DNA from: Verrucomicrobiota bacterium
GTDB lineage: Bacteria > Verrucomicrobiota > Verrucomicrobiia > Limisphaerales > UBA1096
Assembly: GCA_003972865.1 (NCBI GenBank)
Contig: QOAX01000011.1
Location: 1-6,575 of the forward strand
Direction: 5' to 3'
Length of the DNA: 6,575 bases
Below the pieces are notes generated by a model. That model had not been told where the DNA came from, made no database searches, and was given only the letters and a program-made list of their open reading frames with translations. The translations under genes were made by a program, and so were the position numbers. Below are positions 1 through 6,400 of this stretch, piece by piece (position 1 is the stretch's first letter; every line of letters starts with the position of its first letter).

Positions 1-143
1 CAGACTGAGTGGCGGATGTTGCCCTTCACCTTGCCCTCTGCCGCCTGGCCACGCGCAGGGAGGGTCAGGGCCGCACCCACGGCGGCGGTGCTGCCAGCGA
101 TCGATTTAAGCGCCGTGCGGCGCGAGAATTGGGTACTGTTCAT
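1..143 (-). CDS. Tat-signal secreted protein, probably sugar phosphate isomerase/epimerase-like TIM-barrel enzyme (N-terminus only)
   Basis: Only the first 47 codons are inside the window; the gene runs off the left edge. The N-terminus is a clear twin-arginine signal: residues 6-13 read FSRRTALK, close to the S-R-R-x-F-L-K consensus, followed by a hydrophobic stretch (about 14-28) and a likely AxA-type cleavage near GQAAEG (32-37). The protein should therefore be exported folded across the inner membrane. The mature start, KGNIRHSV followed by a codon beginning TG, resembles the start of hydroxypyruvate-isomerase-like TIM-barrel proteins of Verrucomicrobiota and Planctomycetota, which commonly carry Tat signals and begin with an N-I-x-x-S-V-C type strand. 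The export signal is seen directly; the enzyme family is inferred from a short segment. The ATG at 143 is preceded by a promoter-like sequence but no clear Shine-Dalgarno. An alternative is another Tat-exported protein with a similar opening strand. Confidence 0.6.
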   Translation of the reverse strand, partial: MNSTQFSRRTALKSIAGSTAAVGAALTLPARGQAAEGKVKGNIRHSV

Positions 144-163
144 GGTTTAAGTATGACGGGCCG

Positions 164-193
164 ACTAAACGAAAAAACGCCCTCGACTGTCAA
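164..193 (-). promoter_or_regulatory. Putative sigma70-type promoter of the Tat-signal gene
   Basis: On the minus strand a perfect TTGACA (-35, plus positions 188-193) is followed after 18 bases by TTTAGT (-10, 164-169, four of six matches to TATAAT). The expected transcription start would leave a leader of roughly 14 bases before the ATG at 143. The spacer contains a run of six T. The position and the similarity to the -35 boxes upstream of the pseudopilin units support it; there is no experimental evidence. Confidence 0.5.
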
Positions 194-220
194 TTGTTTC
201 TGAGATGGGTTGGGACTGCC

Positions 221-236
221 GTGCTTGAACAAGCGC
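221..236. repeat. Imperfect palindrome with GCTTG-AA-CAAGC core
   Basis: GTGCTTGAACAAGCGC is an inverted repeat with a perfect GCTTG/CAAGC core and one G-T-type mismatch in the outer arm. It lies seven bases past the stop codon of pseudopilin P1 and upstream of the next gene. No T-run follows it on the minus strand, so it is not a convincing intrinsic terminator. The same core occurs at 4816-4833, 6041-6054 and 6281-6294. Confidence 0.5.
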
Positions 237-242
237 TCGGGT

Positions 243-1022
243 TTATGGACTAGGCTGAGTCACCTTGCCGTAGGGTTTCCAAAGACGACTATTTCCTTTT
301 TGGTACCCATATGTCTTGAACTTTTGCTTGCTCCACGTCTCAACACGCGCATCCCCCATCAGAATATTTCCAAGCCCAGATGTTTCTCTAGGGTTCCCTT
401 GACCGTTTACACCAAACCCGTCTCCGGAGCCTCTGTGACGAGTGGCTAGGACGTCCCACGTATTGGGCCATATATGGCCGTCGTTGAGAGGAGCATCCAA
501 TGCTTCTTCCATGAAAGTGAACGACTTGTCGGGCTCTACCCAACTAGCGTATTTTGCATTGTATACTCTCGGGTTTCTATCGTCCATTCCAGGACCGCTG
601 ATGGCATAACTGAAGTCCTTCCAGGTTGACCATTGACCTGGTCTCTTGAGCGCTATCTTGTCTGTGGGACAAAGGTAGATATCCTGGTTTTTTAGGTAAG
701 GATAAATCGTCCCTGTGGTAATATCCCAAGCTCGGTTGTACTGCTGGCCGTTGGGCTTCTTGCCGTTAACAACCTGTTGCGACGACTTATTCCGAGGATG
801 CACCAGCCATTCATGCATATGAGGCAAATGGTCATCATTGTCATCCGTATAATAAATCATTGTTAGACCAAACTGCTTCAGGTTGTTCATGCAACTTGTC
901 AACCGGGCTTTTTCCTTGGCCTTGGCCAAGGCGGGCAGGAGCAGTCCGGCCAAAATGGCGATGATGGCGATCACTACCAGCAATTCAATTAGCGTGAATC
1001 CTTTGTTGAGTTGTTTTTTCAT
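243..1022 (-). CDS. Pseudopilin-like protein P1 (prepilin-type N-terminus, divergent H-X9-DG region)
   Basis: 259 residues. Residues 1-8 form a basic leader ending in Gly; cleavage by a prepilin peptidase is expected between G8 and F9, giving a mature FTLIELLVVIAIIAIL helix with the conserved Glu at mature position 5 (the N-terminal methylation domain, TIGR02532 type). A globular C-terminal part follows, with a conserved CPTD at 118-121 (CPAD in the paralogues), a degenerate acidic motif MEE (171-173) and ND (180-181). The H-X9-DG signature is disrupted: H196 is 28 residues from the GD at 223-224 of LMGDARVETW rather than the usual spacing, because a Gly-rich loop (199-219) is inserted. The last 30 residues are basic and unlike the paralogues. 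The start lies 12 bases after the P2 stop, so the two are probably co-transcribed. No clear ribosome binding site is visible. The exact function is unknown; the family is probably exported or membrane-anchored. Confidence 0.88.
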   Translation of the reverse strand: MKKQLNKGFTLIELLVVIAIIAILAGLLLPALAKAKEKARLTSCMNNLKQFGLTMIYYTDDNDDHLPHMHEWLVHPRNKSSQQVVNGKKPNGQQYNRAWDITTGTIYPYLKNQDIYLCPTDKIALKRPGQWSTWKDFSYAISGPGMDDRNPRVYNAKYASWVEPDKSFTFMEEALDAPLNDGHIWPNTWDVLATRHRGSGDGFGVNGQGNPRETSGLGNILMGDARVETWSKQKFKTYGYQKGNSRLWKPYGKVTQPSP

Positions 1023-1034
1023 GTCAGTTGTTTT

Positions 1035-1892
1035 CTAAGATTTGATAAATCCGGTTCGTTCCTTCCACCAATCATAATCCAGCTTGCCCTTGCTGTCAAA
1101 GCTCGGTGTACCCCAGCTGTACTTAACCTGTATTTTGGTCGTGGCGCTCAGCCAGATCTTGATCTCCGAGTGGCCATCCGCAAATGAAAAGGAACATCCC
1201 CCGTTGTGGTGCGAGGCTGGAGTGTCACCCCAATAACCGCGATTGGGGTCGTTAATGAAGTAGCCGTCGTTGATGGAGTCCGGATGCTCATCCAGGGTGA
1301 CCCACGTGTTTCCTGGGCTCGGCACATCGGATATCTTCATGAATTGCCGGAACTGCTGAAGCAGGGCATTGCGCCCCCGAATCGTCGGGTCACTCCTGTT
1401 CATTGAATTGAACCGCCCAAAGAAGGCATTCATGACATTGCTACGCAATCGGCCAGGGTAACGCTTTTGTTTCTGAGACATACTCAGGTACTTGTCTGCG
1501 GGGCACTTGTAAATCCCAAACGCCGAGGCGGTGTAACGGGCCAACACCCCATTCTGCACCCAGGCACGGTTGGTGACACTTTGATCTGCGATGCTGCCGC
1601 CGGCTCCCCAGGTCATGACGTTATTGACCCAATTATCGTACCGTTTGTTGGAGATGGATTGAATCGTTTCGCTGACTCCGAAATTATTACAAACGCGGTC
1701 GTTGAAGTCCGTTGCGTAGAGATGCCACGCCTGCATCAGTTGCCGACAGTTATTCAGGCAGGCAATCCCCTGTCCCTTGGCCTTGGCCTTGGCCAAGGCC
1801 GGAAGCAGCAGGCCTGCCAGTATCGCGATGATGGCAATCACCACCAGCAATTCGATCAAGGTGAAACCTCTATTTTTACCTTTGGTTTCCAT
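1035..1892 (-). CDS. Pseudopilin-like protein P2 with H-X9-DG motif
   Basis: 285 residues from the ATG at 1892. A longer in-frame version could start at a TTG at 1946, but that TTG is part of a promoter -35 box and the extra 18 residues would spoil the short basic leader METKGKNRG. Prepilin peptidase cleavage is expected between G9 and F10, followed by the hydrophobic methylation helix (10-32) and an Ala-Lys rich segment (32-39). The C-terminal domain shows CPAD at 130-133, an acidic motif DEHPDSIND at 201-209, and the complete H-X9-DG signature with H229 and D239-G240, continuing GHSEIKIW. An extra pair of Cys occurs at 45 and 49. The C-terminal end LDYDWWKERTG resembles the D-x-x-W-M tails of P3 and P5. 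It is the first gene of a probable two-gene unit with P1. Function within the family is unknown. Confidence 0.9.
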   Translation of the reverse strand: METKGKNRGFTLIELLVVIAIIAILAGLLLPALAKAKAKGQGIACLNNCRQLMQAWHLYATDFNDRVCNNFGVSETIQSISNKRYDNWVNNVMTWGAGGSIADQSVTNRAWVQNGVLARYTASAFGIYKCPADKYLSMSQKQKRYPGRLRSNVMNAFFGRFNSMNRSDPTIRGRNALLQQFRQFMKISDVPSPGNTWVTLDEHPDSINDGYFINDPNRGYWGDTPASHHNGGCSFSFADGHSEIKIWLSATTKIQVKYSWGTPSFDSKGKLDYDWWKERTGFIKS

Positions 1893-1917
1893 TGGAAAAC
1901 TCAGGAAAACAGAGCAA

Positions 1918-1946
1918 AACCTATGCCCACTTGATGATCCCGTCAA
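1918..1946 (-). promoter_or_regulatory. Putative sigma70-type promoter of the P2-P1 unit
   Basis: TTGACG (-35, plus 1941-1946) is followed after exactly 17 bases by TAGGTT (-10, 1918-1923), leaving a leader of about 20 bases before the ATG at 1892. The block directly upstream, CCAGTTTGTTAGTTGACG (1941-1958), matches the corresponding block ahead of P4 at 17 of 18 positions, and the distance from the -35 to the ATG is 54 bases in both. The -10 is weak, so confidence rests on conservation and position. Confidence 0.55.
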
Positions 1947-1963
1947 CTAACAAACTGGATCCT

Positions 1964-1996
1964 GAAAAAAACAAAAAGCGGCCCGCTTTGAGCCGC
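1964..1996 (-). terminator. Rho-independent terminator after P3
   Basis: On the minus strand a seven-pair GC-rich stem (1990-1996 with 1978-1984, one T-G wobble) encloses a five-base loop and is followed by TTTTTGTTTTTTT (1965-1977). It begins 26 bases after the P3 stop codon and ends just before the P2 promoter block, separating the P4-P3 unit from the P2-P1 unit. This is the strongest terminator in the window. Confidence 0.82.
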
Positions 1997-2022
1997 CTTG
2001 AAAGATGAAATAATCGAGTGCC

Positions 2023-2859
<837 letters not shown>

Positions 2860-2889
2860 GACAAATTAATAGCGTGACAAAACTAGCGT

Positions 2890-3720
2890 TCAGAGGGCAT
2901 TGCCGCTTTTCCTGTTCGTGGCATAGTGTTCCTTCATGTACATGATGTCTCGATTGTCGGAGTCGTGGAAGCCAAAACTGAAAGTACCGGGCCGTGAAGC
3001 TGTTCCCACAGTCCCATTGGCTGCAGTTTTCGTCTTTGAAGAAAGCCATTTTTTTGTGATCGCATGACCATCCGCCCAACTTAAGGTGCTGTAATCGTTG
3101 TGCCAGGGAGCAACCGGATCAATCCAGTTGCTTCCAGCACCCATACTAATAATCCATGACCCCATGTTGTATTGGCGAGGATCGGATTCCTCAACGTAAA
3201 CATATTTGTCTGATGGACTTCTGACTTGGGAAATCTTTTTGACAGACAGGCCCTGTTGCTCCCCATTTAGACCTCCGGCACCGGAATAACTAACGTAAGT
3301 CAAGGTTGGCGATGCGGAGCTGATCCGTTTATCGCCGGGGCAGTGGTACACCCCAGGGTCACCCGAATGTGGGAAAAGTAAGCCCTTTCTAATCCCCTCT
3401 TTCTCAGATTCTATCTCACGCTGCTTGGAAGACATGTTCCCCATTTGCTGGGCCCGTTCACGGGGTATTGCTTGAGGCCCCCACCACCAGTCACCCCGGC
3501 CGTAGGTCGACCCGCCACAAAGCTTGTCACTGTTGTCGGTCGCATACATCGTCCAAGCCAAGGCTAGTTGCTTTTGATTATTCTGACAGGCCGCACCCGT
3601 CGCCAGACTTTTTGATTTTGCTAGTGCAGGCAAAAGGAGCGCAGCGAGAATGGCGATGATGGCGATCACCACGAGCAATTCAATTAGCGTGAAACCATGT
3701 TGTTTTTGTTTCATTTTCAT
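2890..3720 (-). CDS. Pseudopilin-like protein P4 with H-X9-DG motif
   Basis: 276 residues from the ATG at 3720; a second in-frame ATG two codons later (3714) is equally possible. A longer reading from the TTG at 3774 is rejected because that TTG is the -35 box of the promoter. The leader MKMKQKQHG precedes the G9/F10 cleavage site and the methylation helix. The Ala-Lys segment is less regular than in the paralogues (AKSKSLA). The C-terminal part contains CPGD (127-130) and a complete H-X9-DG (H207, D217-G218, then GHAITKKW). The acidic motif before it is degenerate: VEESDPRQYN (176-185) replaces LDExxxSIND. A charged insert rich in Lys and Glu (about 97-113) is specific to this copy. The end, DIMYMKEHYATNRK, keeps the family tail. 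It heads the P4-P3 unit. Function unknown. Confidence 0.9.
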   Translation of the reverse strand: MKMKQKQHGFTLIELLVVIAIIAILAALLLPALAKSKSLATGAACQNNQKQLALAWTMYATDNSDKLCGGSTYGRGDWWWGPQAIPRERAQQMGNMSSKQREIESEKEGIRKGLLFPHSGDPGVYHCPGDKRISSASPTLTYVSYSGAGGLNGEQQGLSVKKISQVRSPSDKYVYVEESDPRQYNMGSWIISMGAGSNWIDPVAPWHNDYSTLSWADGHAITKKWLSSKTKTAANGTVGTASRPGTFSFGFHDSDNRDIMYMKEHYATNRKSGNAL

Positions 3721-3745
3721 TGGCAACTTCAGGTGTTCGAGGCGA

Positions 3746-3774
3746 AAAGTATGCCTGATTAATGAAGTCGTCAA
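3746..3774 (-). promoter_or_regulatory. Putative sigma70-type promoter of the P4-P3 unit
   Basis: TTGACG (-35, plus 3769-3774) is followed after 17 bases by TACTTT (-10, 3746-3751), with the ATG 54 bases from the first base of the -35. The preceding block CCAGTTTGTTGGTTGACG (3769-3786) differs at one position from that of the P2-P1 promoter. A short inverted repeat TGGTT-GTT-AACCA lies just upstream (about 3784-3796) and could be an operator half-site pair, although that is speculative. Confidence 0.55.
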
Positions 3775-3798
3775 CCAACAAACTGGTTGTTAACCAAA

Positions 3799-3822
3799 CA
3801 GAAAAGTGATCCGCTCGGGATC
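3799..3822 (-). terminator. Possible weak intrinsic terminator after P5
   Basis: On the minus strand a five-pair stem GATCC/GGATC (3818-3822 with 3808-3812) with a five-base loop is followed by ACTTTTCTGTTT. It sits about 50 bases past the P5 stop and immediately ahead of the P4 promoter, the same arrangement as the strong terminator ahead of P2. The stem is short and the T-run is interrupted, so it may be inefficient. Confidence 0.4.
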
Positions 3823-3873
3823 GCCTTAAATAATGAGCTAATCGATGGACCGCCGTTTAAAAGCAGCAGAAGC

Positions 3874-4779
3874 CTATTTTCTGATCAGGGCCGAGGTCCT
3901 CATTTGCATCCACACGATGTCCGGACTGCGGACTCCGCCCTTCGTCGCCGGACCGCGTTTTGCCAAGTCAGTTCCCGGCCAAGCCCATTTGCGAATCTCC
4001 GAGTGGCCGTCGGCAAAGGCAAAGCCTGCAGCCATGTTGTGGTAGGTGGCCGGCCAGTCGATCATCCGGAAGTTGGACGGCCCGGGACCGACGGTGGCGA
4101 AGCCTGCATCGTTGATGCTTTGGTGATTCTCGTCCACCAGCATGTAGGTGCTCGCCGCGCCCGGTGCGTTGAAGCTGCCCATTTTGTCGTAGGTGTACCA
4201 GGTCCTGCCCCGGGAGTGGCCGTGGTTGCCGTCCAGCCACGGGCCATGAACCGCCTTCTTGGACTTGGAATCGTAGGGGTAGGTTCCCACCGCCTGGCTC
4301 ATGGCAATACTCCGGTAGCGGGGAATTTTCTTGGTTACTCCATTTTCCCTTACACTGTATGTACTGGGATCAGCCGGACACCGCCAGACCGTGATATTGC
4401 CAGCGAGATAGGGCGCAATGCGATTCCATTGCCAAGGCCTGACTCCTCGCAGGTTATAAGACTCTATGTCACTGGGGGTTGGTCCGGTCATCATAAAACG
4501 GGCGTTGTTGGCATTCGATGCCTGACCACTGCACCAGTTTTTCCAAGGGCTGGAATTACCGTCGTCATGATTTGGGGGGATGAAGTCCTCCTCATCCGAG
4601 GCATACAGGTGAAACCCCTTGATCATCTGGTTGGTGTTGTTCATGCAAAAGATGCCGTGCGCCTTGGTTTTGGCCTTGGCCAGGGCCGGCAACAGCAACG
4701 CAGCCAGGATCGCGATGATGGCGATTACCACCAATAACTCAATAAGCGTGAAACCGGAGGAAGTGCGATTTTTTTTCAT
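3874..4779 (-). CDS. Pseudopilin-like protein P5 with H-X9-DG motif
   Basis: 301 residues, the longest of the five. The ATG at 4779 has an AAAGGA ribosome binding site five bases upstream; the alternative TTG at 4839 coincides with a TTGACA -35 box and would add 20 residues ahead of the leader. The leader MKKNRTSSG gives a predicted G9/F10 prepilin peptidase site and the conserved Glu at mature position 5. The C-terminal domain carries RCPAD (133-137), VDENHQSIND (215-224) and an intact H-X9-DG (H247, D257-G258) continuing GHSEIRKW. The tail DIVWMQMRTSA matches P3 and P4. Central inserts (about 67-115 and 164-200, the latter Gly/His/Trp rich) account for the extra length. It appears to be transcribed alone from its own promoter. 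As for its paralogues, the family is recognisable but the cellular role is not. Confidence 0.91.
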   Translation of the reverse strand: MKKNRTSSGFTLIELLVVIAIIAILAALLLPALAKAKTKAHGIFCMNNTNQMIKGFHLYASDEEDFIPPNHDDGNSSPWKNWCSGQASNANNARFMMTGPTPSDIESYNLRGVRPWQWNRIAPYLAGNITVWRCPADPSTYSVRENGVTKKIPRYRSIAMSQAVGTYPYDSKSKKAVHGPWLDGNHGHSRGRTWYTYDKMGSFNAPGAASTYMLVDENHQSINDAGFATVGPGPSNFRMIDWPATYHNMAAGFAFADGHSEIRKWAWPGTDLAKRGPATKGGVRSPDIVWMQMRTSALIRK

Positions 4780-4784
4780 AAGTG

Positions 4785-4790
4785 TCCTTT
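4785..4790 (-). promoter_or_regulatory. Shine-Dalgarno of P5
   Basis: AAAGGA lies five bases ahead of the ATG at 4779 and settles the start choice. It is the only pseudopilin gene here with a clear ribosome binding site, so P5 may be translated more strongly than the others. Confidence 0.7.
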
Positions 4791-4810
4791 CGTCAAAAGC
4801 TGTAGGGGGA

Positions 4811-4839
4811 AATCTGCCGCTTGACCAAGCGGCTGTCAA
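4811..4839 (-). promoter_or_regulatory. Putative sigma70-type promoter of P5
   Basis: A perfect TTGACA (-35, plus 4834-4839) is followed after 17 bases by CAGATT (4811-4816, three of six matches at -10). The ATG is 60 bases from the -35. The spacer is almost entirely an 18-base palindrome, described separately. The poor -10 could mean that an activator is needed or that the promoter call is wrong. Confidence 0.45.
4816..4833. promoter_or_regulatory. Perfect 18-base palindrome within the P5 promoter spacer; candidate operator or weak terminator
   Basis: GCCGCTTGGTCAAGCGGC (minus strand) has two perfect eight-base arms around a two-base centre. It fills the interval between the candidate -35 and -10 boxes of P5, a place where a bound dimeric regulator would control transcription. 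It also lies 24 bases after the stop of the DUF3299 gene and can fold as a seven-pair hairpin with a four-base loop, but what follows is AGATTTCCCCC, a poor T-run for an intrinsic terminator. Both roles remain possible; the palindrome itself is certain. Confidence 0.55.
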
Positions 4840-4857
4840 CCGTGAATCGCGCGAAAA

Positions 4858-5622
4858 TCAGAGATCCAGCGGACCGATCATCCTGTCCCCTTCCATCTCA
4901 TAAATGCCCACCAAATAGTCGTTTTCGAGCACTTCACCCACTTTCAACTGGCCCATGAGGGTGATCGGCTGGTCCATGATCGGCTGGACACCCTCGCCAG
5001 CCATCCGGATGTTGATCCACTCGTTGATCTTGGGCACGGTGCCGAAGCAGCACATCGACTGGTCCCGCATGATCAGCAGTTCCGTGACCAATCCGTTCTC
5101 CACCTTGAGCGGCAGCATGAAGCCCCGGATGGCCACCGCTTTTTTGTCGAGCGACTTGATGCGCTCCGGGATCTGGGCGTTGAGCTTGGCCAACTCCACC
5201 TTGTTGGTGACCGGGTCAAGCGGCACCTCGTACGCGAACGACGCCAGCTTGTCGAAGGTGACCCCCTGATACCCGTCGATCGCCTCCGGCGGCAGCTCCT
5301 CCCCGGTCTCGACAAACGGCTGGACCAACTCAACCAGATTTGGGGGCGGCTCCGTTGCGGCGGCAGGCGGGGCTTCATCGGCCGGCGGCTTGGGCGTCTC
5401 CTCCGGCTTGGCTTCCGGTGCCGGGGTTTCCTCGACCGGCTCCGGCTCCTCGATCAACTCGATGCTTTCGCTCAGGCTGTCGAGTTGATCCTGGGTGGGA
5501 GCGGCTTGCTCCGGGCTGGGTTTGTCGACAAAAACCTTGTACCCCGCAAACACGACCAACGCCGCGACCACGGCTTTTAGCACGTACCCTTTCCACAAAT
5601 CCGGTTTTTCCTGTGTGCTCAT
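4858..5622 (-). CDS. DUF3299-type membrane-anchored protein with Pro/Glu-rich linker
   Basis: 254 residues from the ATG at 5622. That start has GAAGGG eight bases upstream and begins two bases past the stop of the upstream gene; an earlier in-frame start at 5652 would overlap that gene by 29 bases and is less likely. A short cytoplasmic N-terminus is followed by one hydrophobic segment (about 14-31, LKAVVAALVVFAGYKVFV), so the rest is probably periplasmic. Residues 34-98 are a linker rich in Pro, Glu and Ala. The C-terminal domain (about 115-254) has the features expected of DUF3299 proteins: GYQGVTFDKLASFAY (118-131), a strand-like segment VAIRGFMLPL (163-172), LLIMRDQSMCCFG with vicinal Cys at 191-192, and a PITLMGQLKVGE segment (219-230). 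The fold is thought to be small and beta-rich; the biochemical role is unknown. The Cys pair and the His-rich neighbour make metal handling a reasonable but unproven guess. Confidence 0.8.
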   Translation of the reverse strand: MSTQEKPDLWKGYVLKAVVAALVVFAGYKVFVDKPSPEQAAPTQDQLDSLSESIELIEEPEPVEETPAPEAKPEETPKPPADEAPPAAATEPPPNLVELVQPFVETGEELPPEAIDGYQGVTFDKLASFAYEVPLDPVTNKVELAKLNAQIPERIKSLDKKAVAIRGFMLPLKVENGLVTELLIMRDQSMCCFGTVPKINEWINIRMAGEGVQPIMDQPITLMGQLKVGEVLENDYLVGIYEMEGDRMIGPLDL

Positions 5623-5623
5623 T

Positions 5624-6094
5624 TCAGTTGCCCTTCGGATAGTTGAACGCAACGCTTCGATAGACCCTGCCCCGAACGGTCACCTCTGGCAAGACCGCAT
5701 CGAACGCCTCCACACCCGCCAGCCATTCGGCCTTGGCCACGAACTGCGACGTGTCGCCGACCGTCTCGCCGGTGCCGGCGTTGGCCACCGCCACGAAGGT
5801 GAGCTTGGCCTCGCCGTCCGGCAGTTTGGCCAAGACCTCGAACGACTTGGCCTCGATCCGCAGATACCGCTCCATGTGCGGCGTGAAAAACCAAGCGGTC
5901 ATCGTGCCGGTTTCCGCATCGGCCAAAAACTCGATGTGTGCCGCCTCGTCACCCAGTGTCACCCCCGCGCCCCCGTGCGGCGGGTCGTGATGATGCGGCC
6001 CGGCGTGCGAGCGGTCCTGCTCGTGGCCGCCGCCGCACCCCGCTTGGCCAAGCGCAACCACCCCCGCGAGGATCAAAAAATGAAACGGCTTCAT
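5624..6094 (-). CDS. His-rich putative lipoprotein
   Basis: 156 residues with a GGAG ribosome binding site seven bases ahead of the ATG at 6094. The N-terminus has a short basic start, a hydrophobic stretch (5-16) and GQAGC (16-20), so C20 is the probable lipidated residue; the lipobox is imperfect because Gln rather than Leu is at -3. The mature protein opens with a His-rich segment HEQDRSHAGPHHHDPPHGG (24-42), six His in 19 residues, a plausible metal-binding patch. The remainder (about 45-156) looks beta-rich (VTLGDEAAHIEFLADAETG, then AKLTFVAVANAG, and EVTVRGRVYRSVAF). The family is not firmly recognised; similar small His-rich lipoproteins with a LGDE-x-H-IEF pattern occur beside transport genes in Planctomycetota and Verrucomicrobiota. 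Its stop and the next start are separated by one base, indicating translational coupling with the DUF3299 gene. A role as a periplasmic partner of the upstream permease is inference. Confidence 0.8.
   Translation of the reverse strand: MKPFHFLILAGVVALGQAGCGGGHEQDRSHAGPHHHDPPHGGAGVTLGDEAAHIEFLADAETGTMTAWFFTPHMERYLRIEAKSFEVLAKLPDGEAKLTFVAVANAGTGETVGDTSQFVAKAEWLAGVEAFDAVLPEVTVRGRVYRSVAFNYPKGN
5631..5636 (-). promoter_or_regulatory. Shine-Dalgarno of the DUF3299 gene
   Basis: GAAGGG eight bases ahead of the ATG at 5622 lies inside the last codons of the lipoprotein gene. It supports the short start and a coupled operon. Confidence 0.55.
6041..6054. repeat. Perfect 14-base palindrome CGCTTGGCCAAGCG
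   Basis: The palindrome is inside the lipoprotein gene and encodes part of its signal peptide (ALGQAG region). It contains both the GCTTG-NN-CAAGC core and the TTGGCCAA octamer that recur in the window. Whether it is functional or a by-product of coding is unknown. Confidence 0.5.
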
Positions 6095-6146
6095 TTCATT
6101 ACTCCGGCAATCAAACAGCAGCTTTCACAAAAAATCATCCGGTGGT

Positions 6147-6327
6147 TCACCCTCATCCGGCCTCCGGCCACCTTCTCCCTGAGGGAGAAGGAAATTTGGC
6201 CAAGGGGGTAAAGGGTAGGGCGTGCTGTCCCCAGCGCGCCGGGGCTGTCGCGGACGGCTGAAAACAGCCATCCCTACCCGCGCTTGGCCAAGCTCCCTCT
6301 CCCAGCGGGAGAGGGCCGGGGAGAGGG
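6147..6327. repeat. Composite REP/MITE-like inverted-repeat element filling the permease-lipoprotein gap
   Basis: The gene-free stretch from 6095 to 6400 is dominated by nested inverted repeats. The left arm holds a perfect nine-pair hairpin CCTTCTCCC-TGA-GGGAGAAGG (6171-6191) and the right arm a perfect nine-pair hairpin CCCTCTCCC-AGC-GGGAGAGGG (6295-6315). The outer ends CCCTCATCCGGCC (6150-6162) and GGCCGGGGAGAGGG (6314-6327) are imperfect inverted copies. Such paired GGGAGAGGG hairpins with GAGGG ends are typical of dispersed REP-like repeats in high-GC bacteria. There is no transposase gene, so any mobility would depend on an enzyme encoded elsewhere. It could fold in the mRNA between permease and lipoprotein and affect expression or stability. 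Bases 6095-6146 and 6328-6400 show no other recognisable feature. Confidence 0.7.
6213..6279. repeat. Inner inverted-repeat unit with GGGTAGGG/CCCTACCC ends
   Basis: Perfect eight-base terminal inverted repeats GGGTAGGG (6213-6220) and CCCTACCC (6272-6279) bound a 67-base unit. Inside are CCCC/GGGG arms around GCGCGC (about 6229-6244) and a small hairpin GGCTG-AAAA-CAGCC (6256-6269). It is nested inside the larger REP-like element and flanked by TTGGCCAA (6196-6203) and CTTGGCCAAG (6283-6292). This looks like one small element inserted in, or fused with, another. Confidence 0.6.
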
Positions 6328-6400
6328 AGAACGCGAACGACGTTTTTCAACTTTCTCAAGCTGTATGTTTTTAGTGACATCGGGCGCGCTTTTGAATCGC

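Noticed and set aside
221..236. Palindrome after P1 as an intrinsic terminator
   Set aside because: The stem has a two-base centre and no T-run follows on the minus strand, so read-through toward the Tat-signal gene remains possible.
1892..1946. Upstream TTG start extending P2 (and likewise P4 at 3774 and P5 at 4839)
   Set aside because: In all three genes the TTG is the start of a TTGAC(A/G) -35 box and the extension would place 18-20 extra residues ahead of a typical short prepilin leader.
3787..4737. Long plus-strand open frame of 316 codons opposite P5
   Set aside because: It is an antisense shadow of P5, which has a recognised domain structure, ribosome binding site and start. The plus-strand protein has no recognisable family and no ribosome binding site.
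5623..5652. Earlier start for the DUF3299 gene
   Set aside because: It would overlap the lipoprotein gene by 29 bases, whereas the ATG at 5622 has a GAAGGG site and near-perfect coupling to the upstream stop.
6147..6327. The inverted-repeat region as an insertion sequence
   Set aside because: No transposase reading frame is present and the element is only about 180 bases long; a non-autonomous REP/MITE-like repeat fits better.
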